In this document: positions 42,129-50,110 of the stretch, in pieces
How positions within the stretch are numbered: position 1 is the first letter of the stretch
How the letters are laid out: the number at the start of each line of letters is the position of its first letter
Source: Salarchaeum japonicum_A
GTDB lineage: Archaea > Halobacteriota > Halobacteria > Halobacteriales > Halobacteriaceae
Direction: 5' to 3'
Assembly (NCBI RefSeq): GCF_049705945.1
Contig: NZ_JBNAMV010000004.1
Location: 2,099,227-2,163,226, forward strand
Length of the DNA stretch: 64,000 nucleotides
The notes under the pieces: model-generated
The model's database searches: none
What the model saw: only the letters and a program-made list of their open reading frames with translations
Told to the model about the DNA's origin: nothing
Position numbers and translations under genes: made by a program

Positions 42129-43013
42129 TTACCCGAACTTCCCCGTAATGTAGTCTTCGACGCGCTGGCTCTCGGGGTTTTCGAAGATCTGGTCGGTGTC
42201 GCCGTACTCGACGAGTTCGCCGCCGGTGAGGAAGACGGCGGTCTGGTCCGAAATCCGCGCCGCCTGCTGCATGCTGTGCGTCACGACGACGACGGTGTAG
42301 TCCTCCGCGAGGTCCTCGATGAGGTCTTCGATTTTGGCGGTGGCGATGGGGTCGAGCGCGGATGCGGGCTCGTCCATCAGAATCACCTCGGGGTCAACGG
42401 CGAGACAGCGCGCGATGCAGAGGCGCTGTTGTTGACCGCCGGACAGCCCGAGTGCGTTGTCCCCGAGGCGGTCGTTGACTTCGCCCCAGAGCGCGGCTTG
42501 GCGGAGCGCGCGCTCCACGAGTTCGTCCTCGGTTTCGTCGTCGCCGCGGCCGAGCAGCCGCGAGAGCAGGCCCGTGTCGATGTCGCCGTGTTTGCGGGGG
42601 CCATAGGAGACGTTGTCGCGGATGGATTTCGGGAACGGGTTCGGCTGCTGGAACACCATCCCCACCCGCTTGCGGAGCTCCACGAGGTTCACGCCGTCCT
42701 GGTAGATTTCCTCCCCGTCGAGCGTTACGCTGCCGTCGACGCGAGCGCTCTTGATGCGGTCGTTCATCCGATTGAGGCACCGGAGGAACGTCGACTTCCC
42801 ACAGCCGGACGGTCCGATGAGTGCCGTCACGGACTTCTCGGGGATGTCGAGGTCGATGTTCTTGAGCGCCTGTTCCTCGCCGTAGTGGACGCTCACGTCG
42901 CTCGCGGAGATCTTCGCGTCCCCCTCGAACTCGTAGTTCGTCCACTCGGGGTCGATTTGTTCTTCGCTCTCGCCGGCGGTGGTGCGTTCGGATTCGGTGT
43001 GTTGCGTGCTCAT
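42129..43013 (-). CDS. pstB: Phosphate ABC transporter ATP-binding protein PstB
   Basis: A 294-residue ABC ATPase of the PstSCAB phosphate importer. Walker A GPSGCGKST is at 67-75, the Q-loop in VFQQPNPFPKSI, the signature LSGGQQQR and Walker B VILMDEP are all intact. An acidic N-terminal extension of about 30 residues precedes the ABC domain, as in other halophiles. The ATG (43011-43013) lies within the stop of pstA (ATGA), so translation is coupled. Confidence 0.96.
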   Translation of the reverse strand: MSTQHTESERTTAGESEEQIDPEWTNYEFEGDAKISASDVSVHYGEEQALKNIDLDIPEKSVTALIGPSGCGKSTFLRCLNRMNDRIKSARVDGSVTLDGEEIYQDGVNLVELRKRVGMVFQQPNPFPKSIRDNVSYGPRKHGDIDTGLLSRLLGRGDDETEDELVERALRQAALWGEVNDRLGDNALGLSGGQQQRLCIARCLAVDPEVILMDEPASALDPIATAKIEDLIEDLAEDYTVVVVTHSMQQAARISDQTAVFLTGGELVEYGDTDQIFENPESQRVEDYITGKFG

Positions 43014-44623
43014 GCTTCGAGTTTCTTCCGGAAGTAGATTCGTGAGGCGATGCCGATGGCGTAGAAGCCGAGGACGACGAGCAGGAGGACCAGCGCGGTC
43101 GCCCACGCGAAGCCCTCACCCTGCTGGCCGACGCCGGCGCTGATGGCGGCGAACAGCTGGTAGGGGAGTGCGCTCGCCGGTTCGAGGAGCGCGCCCGTGT
43201 TCAGAATGTCCACAAACGGGAACGAGGACGTGAAGGAGAACGACCCGAGCACGTCCGCGCCGTTCGTCGGGAACGGCTCGCCCGTCATGACGAGCAGGAT
43301 TGGCGCTGTCTCGCCGGCGATGCGGCCGACGCCGAGGATGACGCCCGTGATGACGCCCGGCATCGCCGCGGGCAGCACGACGCTCCTGATGGTCTGCCAC
43401 TGGGAGACGCCGAGCGCGGCGCTCGCGTCCCGGTACTCGTCCGGGACGTTCAGAAGCGCTTCGCGGCTCGTAATGACGACGAGCGGGAGGAGCATGAACC
43501 CGAGGACGAGCATCCCCGTGAGCAGGCTGTTCGTGTTCCCGAGACGAGGCACGAGGAACGCCAGCCCGAACAGGCCGTAGACGATGCTGGGCGTGCTCCA
43601 GAGGCCGTTCGTCGACACTTCCACGAGCTGCGTGAATCGGCCCTGTTCCGCGTATTCGGTGAGGAAGACGGCCGTGCCGACGCCGAGCGGGACGGAGAGC
43701 AGGACGGCGCCGATGACGAGCCAGACCGTGCCGACGATGGCGGGCGCGATGCCGTTCACGGCGTTCGTGAGCGCGACACCCTCCATGACGAACGGCCAGT
43801 AGAACCAGAGAATGGGGCCGCTGAATATCACGTACTGGTCGAGGAGCGGGACGTGGAACCAGAACCACGGCCCCCAGTAGAGACCGTACTGGATGCTCTG
43901 CGTCATCGGCTCGAACCCGCGCACGACGATGAGGCCGACGATGACGACGAGCAGCACGATCATCGCGGCGGCGTTCGCGCCGACGAGGAAGTTCGCGCCG
44001 CGCTCGCGCCCGCGCGCCCCGAACCCGTTGTAGGCCTGCGCGCTCACCCAGGCGAGGGCGAGGCCGGAGACGCCGAGCAGGATTGGGAGCACGGTGTCGG
44101 GCGTGAACACGGCCGAGGACTCGATCGGCGTCCACCGCCAGCCCGGACTGATAACGTCGAGCAGGACGATAAGCGAGGCGAGACCGGCGAACCCGGCGCC
44201 GGCGACGGTGAGACCGGCGTCCTCGCGTGGGGACGCGACGAGCACGGCGCCGATGACCATCCCGACGAGCGCACCGATCGGCCAGAGCGTCGAAAACCCG
44301 AGCGTCTGCGCGGCGACCAAGCCGCCCGTTGCGAGGCCGAGCAGGCCGAACCCGGCGACGACGGAGAGGCCGGCGGTCGCGTCCGGCGTCGTGTCGAGCG
44401 CGCCGGTGCGAGAGGCGATACCGACGCCGGCGAGCGCGAGCGCGCCGGCGAGCAGGCCGCCCGCGAGCCAGTCGGCGACCGCGACGCCCGCAACTGTGGA
44501 TGTGGCAGGAATGACCTGTGCAAACGCGAGAACGCTCGCGGCGAGCGCGAGACTGCCGAGTGCGACGCCGACGCCCGCGGCGTACTCCGCGCGCGAGGAC
44601 TCGGACTGAACGAGCGAGCTCAT
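43010..44623 (-). CDS. pstA: Phosphate ABC transporter permease PstA, extended
   Basis: A 537-residue permease; the usual PstA core of about 300 residues (six helices and the EAA loop ASAALGVSQWQTIRSVVLPAA) occupies the C-terminal half. An N-terminal extension of roughly 215 residues adds about six extra membrane helices rich in Ala, Gly and Val, a feature unlike bacterial PstA. It forms the membrane channel with PstC. Overlaps pstC and pstB by 4 nt each. Confidence 0.93.
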   Translation of the reverse strand: MSSLVQSESSRAEYAAGVGVALGSLALAASVLAFAQVIPATSTVAGVAVADWLAGGLLAGALALAGVGIASRTGALDTTPDATAGLSVVAGFGLLGLATGGLVAAQTLGFSTLWPIGALVGMVIGAVLVASPREDAGLTVAGAGFAGLASLIVLLDVISPGWRWTPIESSAVFTPDTVLPILLGVSGLALAWVSAQAYNGFGARGRERGANFLVGANAAAMIVLLVVIVGLIVVRGFEPMTQSIQYGLYWGPWFWFHVPLLDQYVIFSGPILWFYWPFVMEGVALTNAVNGIAPAIVGTVWLVIGAVLLSVPLGVGTAVFLTEYAEQGRFTQLVEVSTNGLWSTPSIVYGLFGLAFLVPRLGNTNSLLTGMLVLGFMLLPLVVITSREALLNVPDEYRDASAALGVSQWQTIRSVVLPAAMPGVITGVILGVGRIAGETAPILLVMTGEPFPTNGADVLGSFSFTSSFPFVDILNTGALLEPASALPYQLFAAISAGVGQQGEGFAWATALVLLLVVLGFYAIGIASRIYFRKKLEA

Positions 44624-45741
44624 TCTCGACCACCCAGTTTGCGGTTCATTCGCGCTTCAATGTACTGCGAGCCGATGCTGAGCGCGAGCACCGTCACGAA
44701 CAGGACGACGCCCGCGGCGAACAGCGCGCTCATCTGACTGCCGGACGCGATACCGTACTGGCTCGCGATGAGCGAGGTGAGCGTGATGGTGTTCCCGAAC
44801 ACGTCGTACAGGGGGTCCGGGAGGTTCGTGATGTTCGCGAGGATGACCGTCGCGGCCATCGTCTCACCGACCGCACGCCCGATTCCGAGCAGGACCGCGG
44901 CCGACACGCCCGAAATCGACGCGGGAAGAGTGACGCTCGTCGTGGTCTGCCAGCTCGTCGCGCCGAGCGCGAGCGACCCGTCCTTCATCTCGCCGGGCAC
45001 GCTCGCGATGGCGTCCTCCGCGACCGACACCACGGTCGGAAGCGCCATCACGCCGATGACGAACCCGACGACGATGAGGCTGCCGAACGTCGGGAGGCTG
45101 AACTCGGTCATCATGAACTCGTTGAGGACGATGAAGCCGATGAAGCCGTACACGATGGAGGGGATGCCGGCGAGCGTCTCCACGCTCGGTTTCAGGATTT
45201 CGCGCGCCCACCCCGGCGCCATCTCACTGATGAACAATGCGCCCGCGACGCCGAGCGGCGCGGCGACCGCGGTCGCGATGAGGGTCGTGATGAACGTCCC
45301 CCACAGCATCGGCGCGAGCGCGTACAACTGCTGGCTCGGCGTCCAGAACGGCGAGGACGTGTCCGTGAACATCCGTAGGCCCGGCACGTCGAACGACACG
45401 CCGAACAGCGACACGTGGTGGCTCATCAGGCCGAACGCCTCCCGGGAGCGCAGGAAGAGGTAGACCATGATGAGGCCGAGCACGACGACCGTCGAGACGG
45501 TCGCGACGAACGCGAGGTAGCGCGCGGTCGCGCCCGGATAGCGGGACGCGCCGTACGCGTTCACACCGACGAACGCGACCAGCGGCACCCATGCGAGCGC
45601 GTGCCCGACCGCGAACGCCGCGAGGAACGCGACGAGGAACAGCGTTCCCAGGCCGCCGACGACGCGCGTGCCGTGGTCGAGGTGGACGAGCGTCCGCGCG
45701 GCGTCTCGCGCTCGGTCCGTGGCCGTGTCTGCGACGCTCAT
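44620..45741 (-). CDS. pstC: Phosphate ABC transporter permease PstC
   Basis: A 373-residue permease with an N-terminal pair of helices followed by the MetI-like permease domain; the EAA-type loop reads GSLALGATSWQTTTSVTLPASI. Segments SLFGVSFDVPGLRMFTD and PWGTFITTLIA-like (MLWGTFITTLIATAVAAPLG) are typical of PstC. It pairs with PstA. The ATG lies in the pstS stop codon (ATGA at 45738-45741). Confidence 0.95.
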   Translation of the reverse strand: MSVADTATDRARDAARTLVHLDHGTRVVGGLGTLFLVAFLAAFAVGHALAWVPLVAFVGVNAYGASRYPGATARYLAFVATVSTVVVLGLIMVYLFLRSREAFGLMSHHVSLFGVSFDVPGLRMFTDTSSPFWTPSQQLYALAPMLWGTFITTLIATAVAAPLGVAGALFISEMAPGWAREILKPSVETLAGIPSIVYGFIGFIVLNEFMMTEFSLPTFGSLIVVGFVIGVMALPTVVSVAEDAIASVPGEMKDGSLALGATSWQTTTSVTLPASISGVSAAVLLGIGRAVGETMAATVILANITNLPDPLYDVFGNTITLTSLIASQYGIASGSQMSALFAAGVVLFVTVLALSIGSQYIEARMNRKLGGRE

Positions 45742-46823
45742 ACTGTGTCGGGGAGTTTCGCGAGTTCTTCGTCCTGTCGCTCCTGCGTGAGCGCGGAGTA
45801 CCCGACCGGTTTCACGAAGCTCTCCTGGCCGTAGTCGCTGAGAATCATGCGGAGGAACGCGGCCTCCATCTTCGAGGTGTCCTCGTACGTGTAACAGTGA
45901 AGGTCCCGCGAGAGGGGATAGTTCAGGTCCGCGAGGTTCTCACCGGGGACGTACTCCGTTCCCTCGAACGTGAGCGTGATGGCGGGAACGGAGTCGTCGA
46001 CGAACGCGAGCGCCATGTACGCGATGGCGTTCCCGGAGCGCGCGACGATGTCCCGCACCTGCTGGTTCTGTCCCTTCCGCACGTCGATACCGGGCATCGG
46101 CGCGTTCGCGTCGCCGTAGAGGTTCGTGCGGAACGCCGTGTCGGTTCCGGAGCCTTCGGCGCGCCCGATGCACTGAATCTGCTTCGACGGGCCGTCGTAG
46201 CCAGGAACGTTCTGCCAGTCGGTTATCTCGCCCTTGTAGATGGCGCGGAGCGTCTCCGCGGTCAGTCCGGTGACGCCCGCGTCGTACACTTCCTGACTGA
46301 CGACGATGGGCTGAGCGTCCACGCCGACGACGTGGTTTTTGAACTTCGCCAGTTCCTCCTCGCTGGCTTCGGATAGTTCGGCCGCGACGGGCGCGCTCGC
46401 GTTCCCGATGTCGACGCGGCCCGCCTTCAAGTTCTCCAGGCCCGTTCCGGAGTGACTGAGGTTCACCTTCACCTCGAACGGCGGAACGCCGCCGTCCGCC
46501 GGTCCGAACCCGTAGAGGCCCGCCCAGTAGTCCGCGAGGTGTTCGTCCGTCTCGATTCCGTACTCCGTCGGCCCCCAGTACTCGCCGTCGGACGGCGGCG
46601 CGTTCGACCCCCAGTAGGAGGACGCGCGGTTCGCGATAGGGAAGACGGTCGAGGACCCGCCCGCCCGCAGGAGCGGAACGCTTCCGCCGCCACCGCCGCC
46701 GCTGTTGGTGTCGCCACCGCTCCCGGGCGGTGTCGGACTGGTACTGATACAACCGGCGAGTGCGGCGAGCGCCGACCCCCCTGTAGCGAGGGCGAGACGG
46801 CGTGTCGCACGCCTTTCAGACAT
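45738..46823 (-). CDS. pstS: Phosphate-binding lipoprotein PstS
   Basis: A 361-residue extracellular phosphate receptor. A Tat-like signal with Arg8-Arg9 (ATRRLALATGG) and a lipobox with Cys25 (AALAGC) is followed by a short Gly-rich linker and the type II periplasmic-binding fold. The phosphate site is recognisable in RAGGSSTVFP, and in CIGRAEGSGTDTAF. It is the first gene of the operon pstSCAB-phoU. ATG 46823 is preferred over a GTG directly upstream. Confidence 0.95.
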   Translation of the reverse strand: MSERRATRRLALATGGSALAALAGCISTSPTPPGSGGDTNSGGGGGGSVPLLRAGGSSTVFPIANRASSYWGSNAPPSDGEYWGPTEYGIETDEHLADYWAGLYGFGPADGGVPPFEVKVNLSHSGTGLENLKAGRVDIGNASAPVAAELSEASEEELAKFKNHVVGVDAQPIVVSQEVYDAGVTGLTAETLRAIYKGEITDWQNVPGYDGPSKQIQCIGRAEGSGTDTAFRTNLYGDANAPMPGIDVRKGQNQQVRDIVARSGNAIAYMALAFVDDSVPAITLTFEGTEYVPGENLADLNYPLSRDLHCYTYEDTSKMEAAFLRMILSDYGQESFVKPVGYSALTQERQDEELAKLPDTV

Positions 46824-46845
46824 CACCCGGGACTACCCGAGACGT

Positions 46846-46880
46846 GGGTAAATACTCTACTATTACAACTATATAGTAGA
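46846..46880 (-). promoter_or_regulatory. pstS promoter with TATA element and inverted-repeat operator
   Basis: On the minus strand GAGTATTTACCC (46846-46857) is centred about 27 nt before the pstS ATG, matching a TATA box of a leaderless mRNA. Overlapping its upstream side is an inverted repeat, TCTACTAT (46856-46863) and ATAGTAGA (46873-46880) with a 9-nt spacer, in an AT-rich island. It is placed where an archaeal activator or repressor of the phosphate regulon would bind. Confidence 0.6.
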
Positions 46881-46990
46881 ATATACGTCGTGGTAGATTG
46901 GTCGTTCAACGCGTTTCGAATACTCGTCGGAACGACCACTCACAAGCATTCAGGGCGCATTTCAGGCGATACGGGCGGGCTAGCGTAGTG

Positions 46991-47018
46991 GGTTATATAG
47001 ACCGAAGATAATTTATTG
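46991..47018 (+). promoter_or_regulatory. Promoter of the AbrB-PhoU gene
   Basis: Two AT-rich elements, TTATATAG at 46993-47000 and ATTTATTG at 47011-47018, precede the ATG at 47039. The second is at the right distance (about 25 nt) for the TATA box of a leaderless transcript; the first could be an upstream regulator site. Confidence 0.45.
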
Positions 47019-47038
47019 TGTGGCGCGTAGCAGTGTAT

Positions 47039-48043
47039 ATGGAACGACGGAAGGTCCAGGTGACAGGGGGGTCGACGTTCACAGTTTCGATTCCGAAGGA
47101 CTGGGCGCGCGAGAACGACGTCGAAGCCGGCGACGAGATGGTGTTCCACGAGGACGGCCGGAGCCTCCTCGTTCAGCCAGTCGGAAGCGAGGACACCGTC
47201 CGGGGAACGTTCGACATCAGCGGCCTCGACGGCGACCACCTGATGCGGACCGTGATGACGATGTACGTCTCCGGGTTCGACGTGCTTGAACTCGAAGCCG
47301 ACCGCATCACCGCCGACCAGCGCCGCGTCATCCGGAACGCCACGCAGAGCCTCGTCGGCCTCGAAGTCCTCGAGGAGACCGGTGACCGCGTCGTCATCCA
47401 GGACCTCCTCGACTCCTCCGAACTCTCCATCCACAACGCCGTCCGTCGAATGCGACTCATCTCCACGTCGATGCTGGACGACGCCGTCACCGCCATCGTC
47501 GAGAACGACGACGACCTCGCGCGAGACGTGACCGAACGTGACGACGACGTGGACCGCCTCTGGTTCGTCGTCTCCCGCATCTTCCGCGGCGCGCTCCGCT
47601 CACCCGAAGCCGCCACCGAGATGGGCGTCTCCCGCGAAGTCTGCTTCGACTACCACTCGAGCGCGCGCCAGCTCGAACGCATCGCCGACCACGCGACCAA
47701 GATGGCGAACGTCGCGCTCGAAATGGACGAGGACATCCCCGACGAGGTCGCGGACGCCCTCAACGAACTCCACGAGGAAGCCATCGGCATCGTCGACATC
47801 GCGATGGACGCGCTCGTCACCGACGACACCAACGAAGCGACCGAGCTCGCGAACGACGCGCGCGAACGCATCCCCCAGATCGACGACCTCACGCGCGCCG
47901 TCGACGAACACCTCCGCGACCTCGAACCGCGGAACGCCCAACAGCTGAGTCTCGTCGTGGACTCGCTCTCCCGGTGCGCCGACTACGGCGGGAACATCGC
48001 GGAAACCGCACTGCAGAAGGCAGCGCCCACGCCGGGCGTCTAG
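47039..48043 (+). CDS. AbrB/SpoVT-PhoU fusion regulator next to pst
   Basis: A 334-residue protein with an N-terminal AbrB-like DNA-binding hairpin (MERRKVQVTGGSTFTVSIPKDW, about 1-45) and a two-repeat PhoU domain (about 110-325; note SARQLERIADHATKMANV and LSRCADYGGNIAETA). Its divergent position beside pstS suggests that it controls the pst operon and perhaps its own gene. ATG 47039 is preferred over a GTG at 47018, because the paralogue at 7357 starts at the same place and a TATA element overlaps the GTG. Ends in CTAG shared with the ferredoxin gene. Confidence 0.9.
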   Translation: MERRKVQVTGGSTFTVSIPKDWARENDVEAGDEMVFHEDGRSLLVQPVGSEDTVRGTFDISGLDGDHLMRTVMTMYVSGFDVLELEADRITADQRRVIRNATQSLVGLEVLEETGDRVVIQDLLDSSELSIHNAVRRMRLISTSMLDDAVTAIVENDDDLARDVTERDDDVDRLWFVVSRIFRGALRSPEAATEMGVSREVCFDYHSSARQLERIADHATKMANVALEMDEDIPDEVADALNELHEEAIGIVDIAMDALVTDDTNEATELANDARERIPQIDDLTRAVDEHLRDLEPRNAQQLSLVVDSLSRCADYGGNIAETALQKAAPTPGV

Positions 48044-48372
48044 TCGTCATCGGCCGTCACCGGACCGCTCGGCTCCGGCGCCTCCTCCTCGATACTCGGC
48101 GGATACTGCCCCCTGTCGAGCACGAGGTCCGACTGCGGGCGCGCCATACAGGTGAGCGCGTACTCCTCGGCCTCCTCCTCCGTGAACCCGCGCGCTGCGG
48201 GCTGCGTGACCTCGCCCTCGATAACCTTGGCCGAGCACGCCAGACACATTCCGACCCGACACGAGTACTCTTGGGCGATTCCCTCGCGGAAACACGCCTT
48301 CAAGATGGTCTCCTTCTCGGAGACCTCGATGGTCTCGTCGCGGCCGGCGAACTCGACCGTGTACGTCGTCAT
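48040..48372 (-). CDS. 2Fe-2S ferredoxin
   Basis: A 110-residue plant-type-like ferredoxin with cluster ligands Cys38, Cys43 and Cys46 (CRVGMCLAC) and Cys75 (LTCMARP), on a beta-grasp fold. Compared with the abundant haloarchaeal ferredoxin it lacks the large acidic N-terminal insertion and has an acidic C-terminal tail. Its divergent neighbour is a geranylgeranyl reductase gene, so it is a good candidate for electron donor in lipid saturation (inference; ferredoxin dependence of such reductases is established in methanogens). Confidence 0.92.
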   Translation of the reverse strand: MTTYTVEFAGRDETIEVSEKETILKACFREGIAQEYSCRVGMCLACSAKVIEGEVTQPAARGFTEEEAEEYALTCMARPQSDLVLDRGQYPPSIEEEAPEPSGPVTADDD

Positions 48373-48397
48373 ACCCGTCCGTTCTGCGACGACCGGT

Positions 48398-48456
48398 AAA
48401 ACTCTTTATTCCGCCGTGTCCCCGCGCAGGCGACGGATTGAGGAGTAAAGAGTTTT
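48398..48456. promoter_or_regulatory. Mirror-image divergent promoters (ferredoxin / geranylgeranyl reductase)
   Basis: AAAACTCTTTA (48398-48408) and TAAAGAGTTTT (48446-48456) are an exact 11-bp inverted repeat. Each arm, read toward its own gene, ends about 26 nt before the start codon: ATG 48372 on the minus strand and ATG 48482 on the plus strand. The two genes therefore appear to use the same leaderless promoter sequence in opposite directions. Confidence 0.65.
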
Positions 48457-48481
48457 CCCGCCCGCCTTCAATCGAGCGAGT

Positions 48482-49852
48482 ATGACTACCCACGAGTACG
48501 ACGCAGTCGTCGTCGGCGCCGGCACCGCCGGCTGTTACGCCGCCGCGACGATATCGATGGCGGGCTACGACGTCGCCATCGTCGAGCGAAAGACCGAGCA
48601 GGAGGCCGGTCACATCGCGTGCGGGGACGCCCTCAAGGGCGCGGCGAACTTCCCCGAAGCCATCCCGAAGTCGAAACTCGAACCCGCCATCACCAACACC
48701 GAAGTCGACCACGGCCGCTTCGAGATTCCCCAGGAAGACACCGTCCTCGACATTCCCGTTCCCGGCGAACTCGCCGTCGTGGACCGCTGGGAGTACGGGA
48801 AGTGCGTCATCGGCGGCGCGAAGGACCGCGGCGTCGACTTCCACTACAACGTCGTCGTCACCGACGTCCTTCAGGAGGACGACGGCACCGTCACCGGCGT
48901 CCGCGGGAAGCACAAGGGCGACGTCCACCAGTTCGACGCCGACATCGTCGTGGACGGCGCAGGGTCGCTCAGCGTCCTCCAAGACAACACGAACTTCGAC
49001 GGCACGACGTTCGACACGAACGTCAACTACAGCCAGTTCTGCAGCGGCTACCGCGAAATCGTCGAAGTCGAGGAGGAAGTCGAATGGAAGGACGCGCTCG
49101 TGTTCAAACCAACCAAGCGCGCCGCCGGCTACCTCTGGTACTTCCCGCGCACCGGCACCGAAATCAACGCCGGCCTCGGGTTCCAGATGACGGAGGAGCC
49201 GATGCAGATGATCGAGGACCTCAAGCGCGACCTCCGGAACCGCCCCGAGTTCGCGGGCGCGACCGTCAAGGACAAACTCGGCGCGGCGCTCCCCACCCGC
49301 CGGCCCTACGACTCCGCCGTCGCGAACGGCTTCATCGCCGTCGGCGACGCCGCCGGCCTCGTCAACCCCACCACGGGCGGCGGTATCGCGGGAGCCGCCT
49401 ACTCCGGGAAGTACGCGGGCGAACAGGCCGTCACCGCCATCGAGCAGGGCGACGTGAGCGAGGAGAACCTCTGGCGGTACAACGAACGCGTCATGGACCA
49501 CTTCGGCGCGCGCTACGCCGGCCTCGACGTCTACAACATCCTCTCCACCGCCGTCGACGTCGACAACCTCATGGGCCTCCTCGCCAGCCTCCCGATGGGC
49601 AAACTCTCCGAAGCCATCTACGCCGGCAGCGCCGAACTCAGCCTCGGCGTCAAAGTCCAGACCGCAATCAAGAGCTTCGGCAACTGGGGCACCATCTACA
49701 ACCTCTACCAGACGAAGAACCAGGCCGACCGCCTCCTCGACCACTACCAGACCTACCCGGACAGCCCCCACGAACTCGACACCTGGCAGGACCGCCGCGA
49801 CGACATCATGACCGACGTCTACGAAGTCACCGGCGCGGACCCCAAGTACTAG
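48482..49852 (+). CDS. Geranylgeranyl reductase family flavoprotein
   Basis: A 456-residue FAD enzyme that hydrogenates the isoprenoid chains of archaeal lipids (digeranylgeranylglyceryl phospholipid) or related geranylgeranyl compounds. The Rossmann motif VVVGAGTAGCYAA is at the N-terminus, a CGDALKGA segment near 43 and the second FAD motif FIAVGDAAGLVNPTTGGGI in the middle. The C-terminal domain is typical. The ferredoxin gene is divergent and shares its promoter sequence. Confidence 0.92.
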   Translation: MTTHEYDAVVVGAGTAGCYAAATISMAGYDVAIVERKTEQEAGHIACGDALKGAANFPEAIPKSKLEPAITNTEVDHGRFEIPQEDTVLDIPVPGELAVVDRWEYGKCVIGGAKDRGVDFHYNVVVTDVLQEDDGTVTGVRGKHKGDVHQFDADIVVDGAGSLSVLQDNTNFDGTTFDTNVNYSQFCSGYREIVEVEEEVEWKDALVFKPTKRAAGYLWYFPRTGTEINAGLGFQMTEEPMQMIEDLKRDLRNRPEFAGATVKDKLGAALPTRRPYDSAVANGFIAVGDAAGLVNPTTGGGIAGAAYSGKYAGEQAVTAIEQGDVSEENLWRYNERVMDHFGARYAGLDVYNILSTAVDVDNLMGLLASLPMGKLSEAIYAGSAELSLGVKVQTAIKSFGNWGTIYNLYQTKNQADRLLDHYQTYPDSPHELDTWQDRRDDIMTDVYEVTGADPKY

Positions 49853-49858
49853 CGCACC

Positions 49859-49965
49859 TTTTTCCTCCTCGGGTCGCGCGGAGCGCGACCACTCGGAGCA
49901 AAAATCTGCACCAAAAAACCCGCGAACGCACAGCGTTCGCGGTGAACGTCGCGCGAAGCGCGACG
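49859..49965. terminator. Bidirectional terminator region with three triloop hairpins
   Basis: Between the convergent reductase and amidohydrolase genes lie a T5 run after the reductase (49859-49863), then perfect hairpins at 49872-49890 (loop GGA), 49920-49942 (10-bp arms, loop ACA) and 49947-49965 (loop GAA). An A6 run at 49913-49918 reads as T6 for the opposing gene. Both transcripts could end here. Confidence 0.6.
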
Positions 49966-49984
49966 ATGCTCTATCCCTCCGACA

Positions 49985-50100
49985 AACGTTCAAGTACAAT
50001 AGCGAGGCCAGCGGGCGGTATGGCGTAATCGTCGTCGCACGCGGGATTCACGAAATCCCGACGGCCGTCCGCGTGCGAGAACCCAGGCCGCCGTGAATGC
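49985..50100. other. Structured intergenic region, possible small RNA
   Basis: The 34 nt at 49985-50018 match 26 of 34 positions at 54613-54646. Downstream, TCGCACGCGG (50035-50044) pairs exactly with CCGCGTGCGA (50069-50078), and GGGATT/AATCCC (50043-50048 and 50054-50059) forms an inner hairpin. No hallmark of SRP RNA, RNase P RNA or an H/ACA guide is present. It may be a small RNA on the plus strand or the 3' processing region of the amidohydrolase mRNA. Confidence 0.3.
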
Positions 50101-50110
50101 CCCTACCGAG

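Noticed and set aside
49985..50100. An SRP RNA, RNase P RNA or H/ACA guide RNA.
   Set aside because: Length and motifs do not fit: there is no SRP GGAAG-type loop, no conserved RNase P core, and no ACA box or pseudouridylation pocket. Kept only as an unclassified structured region.
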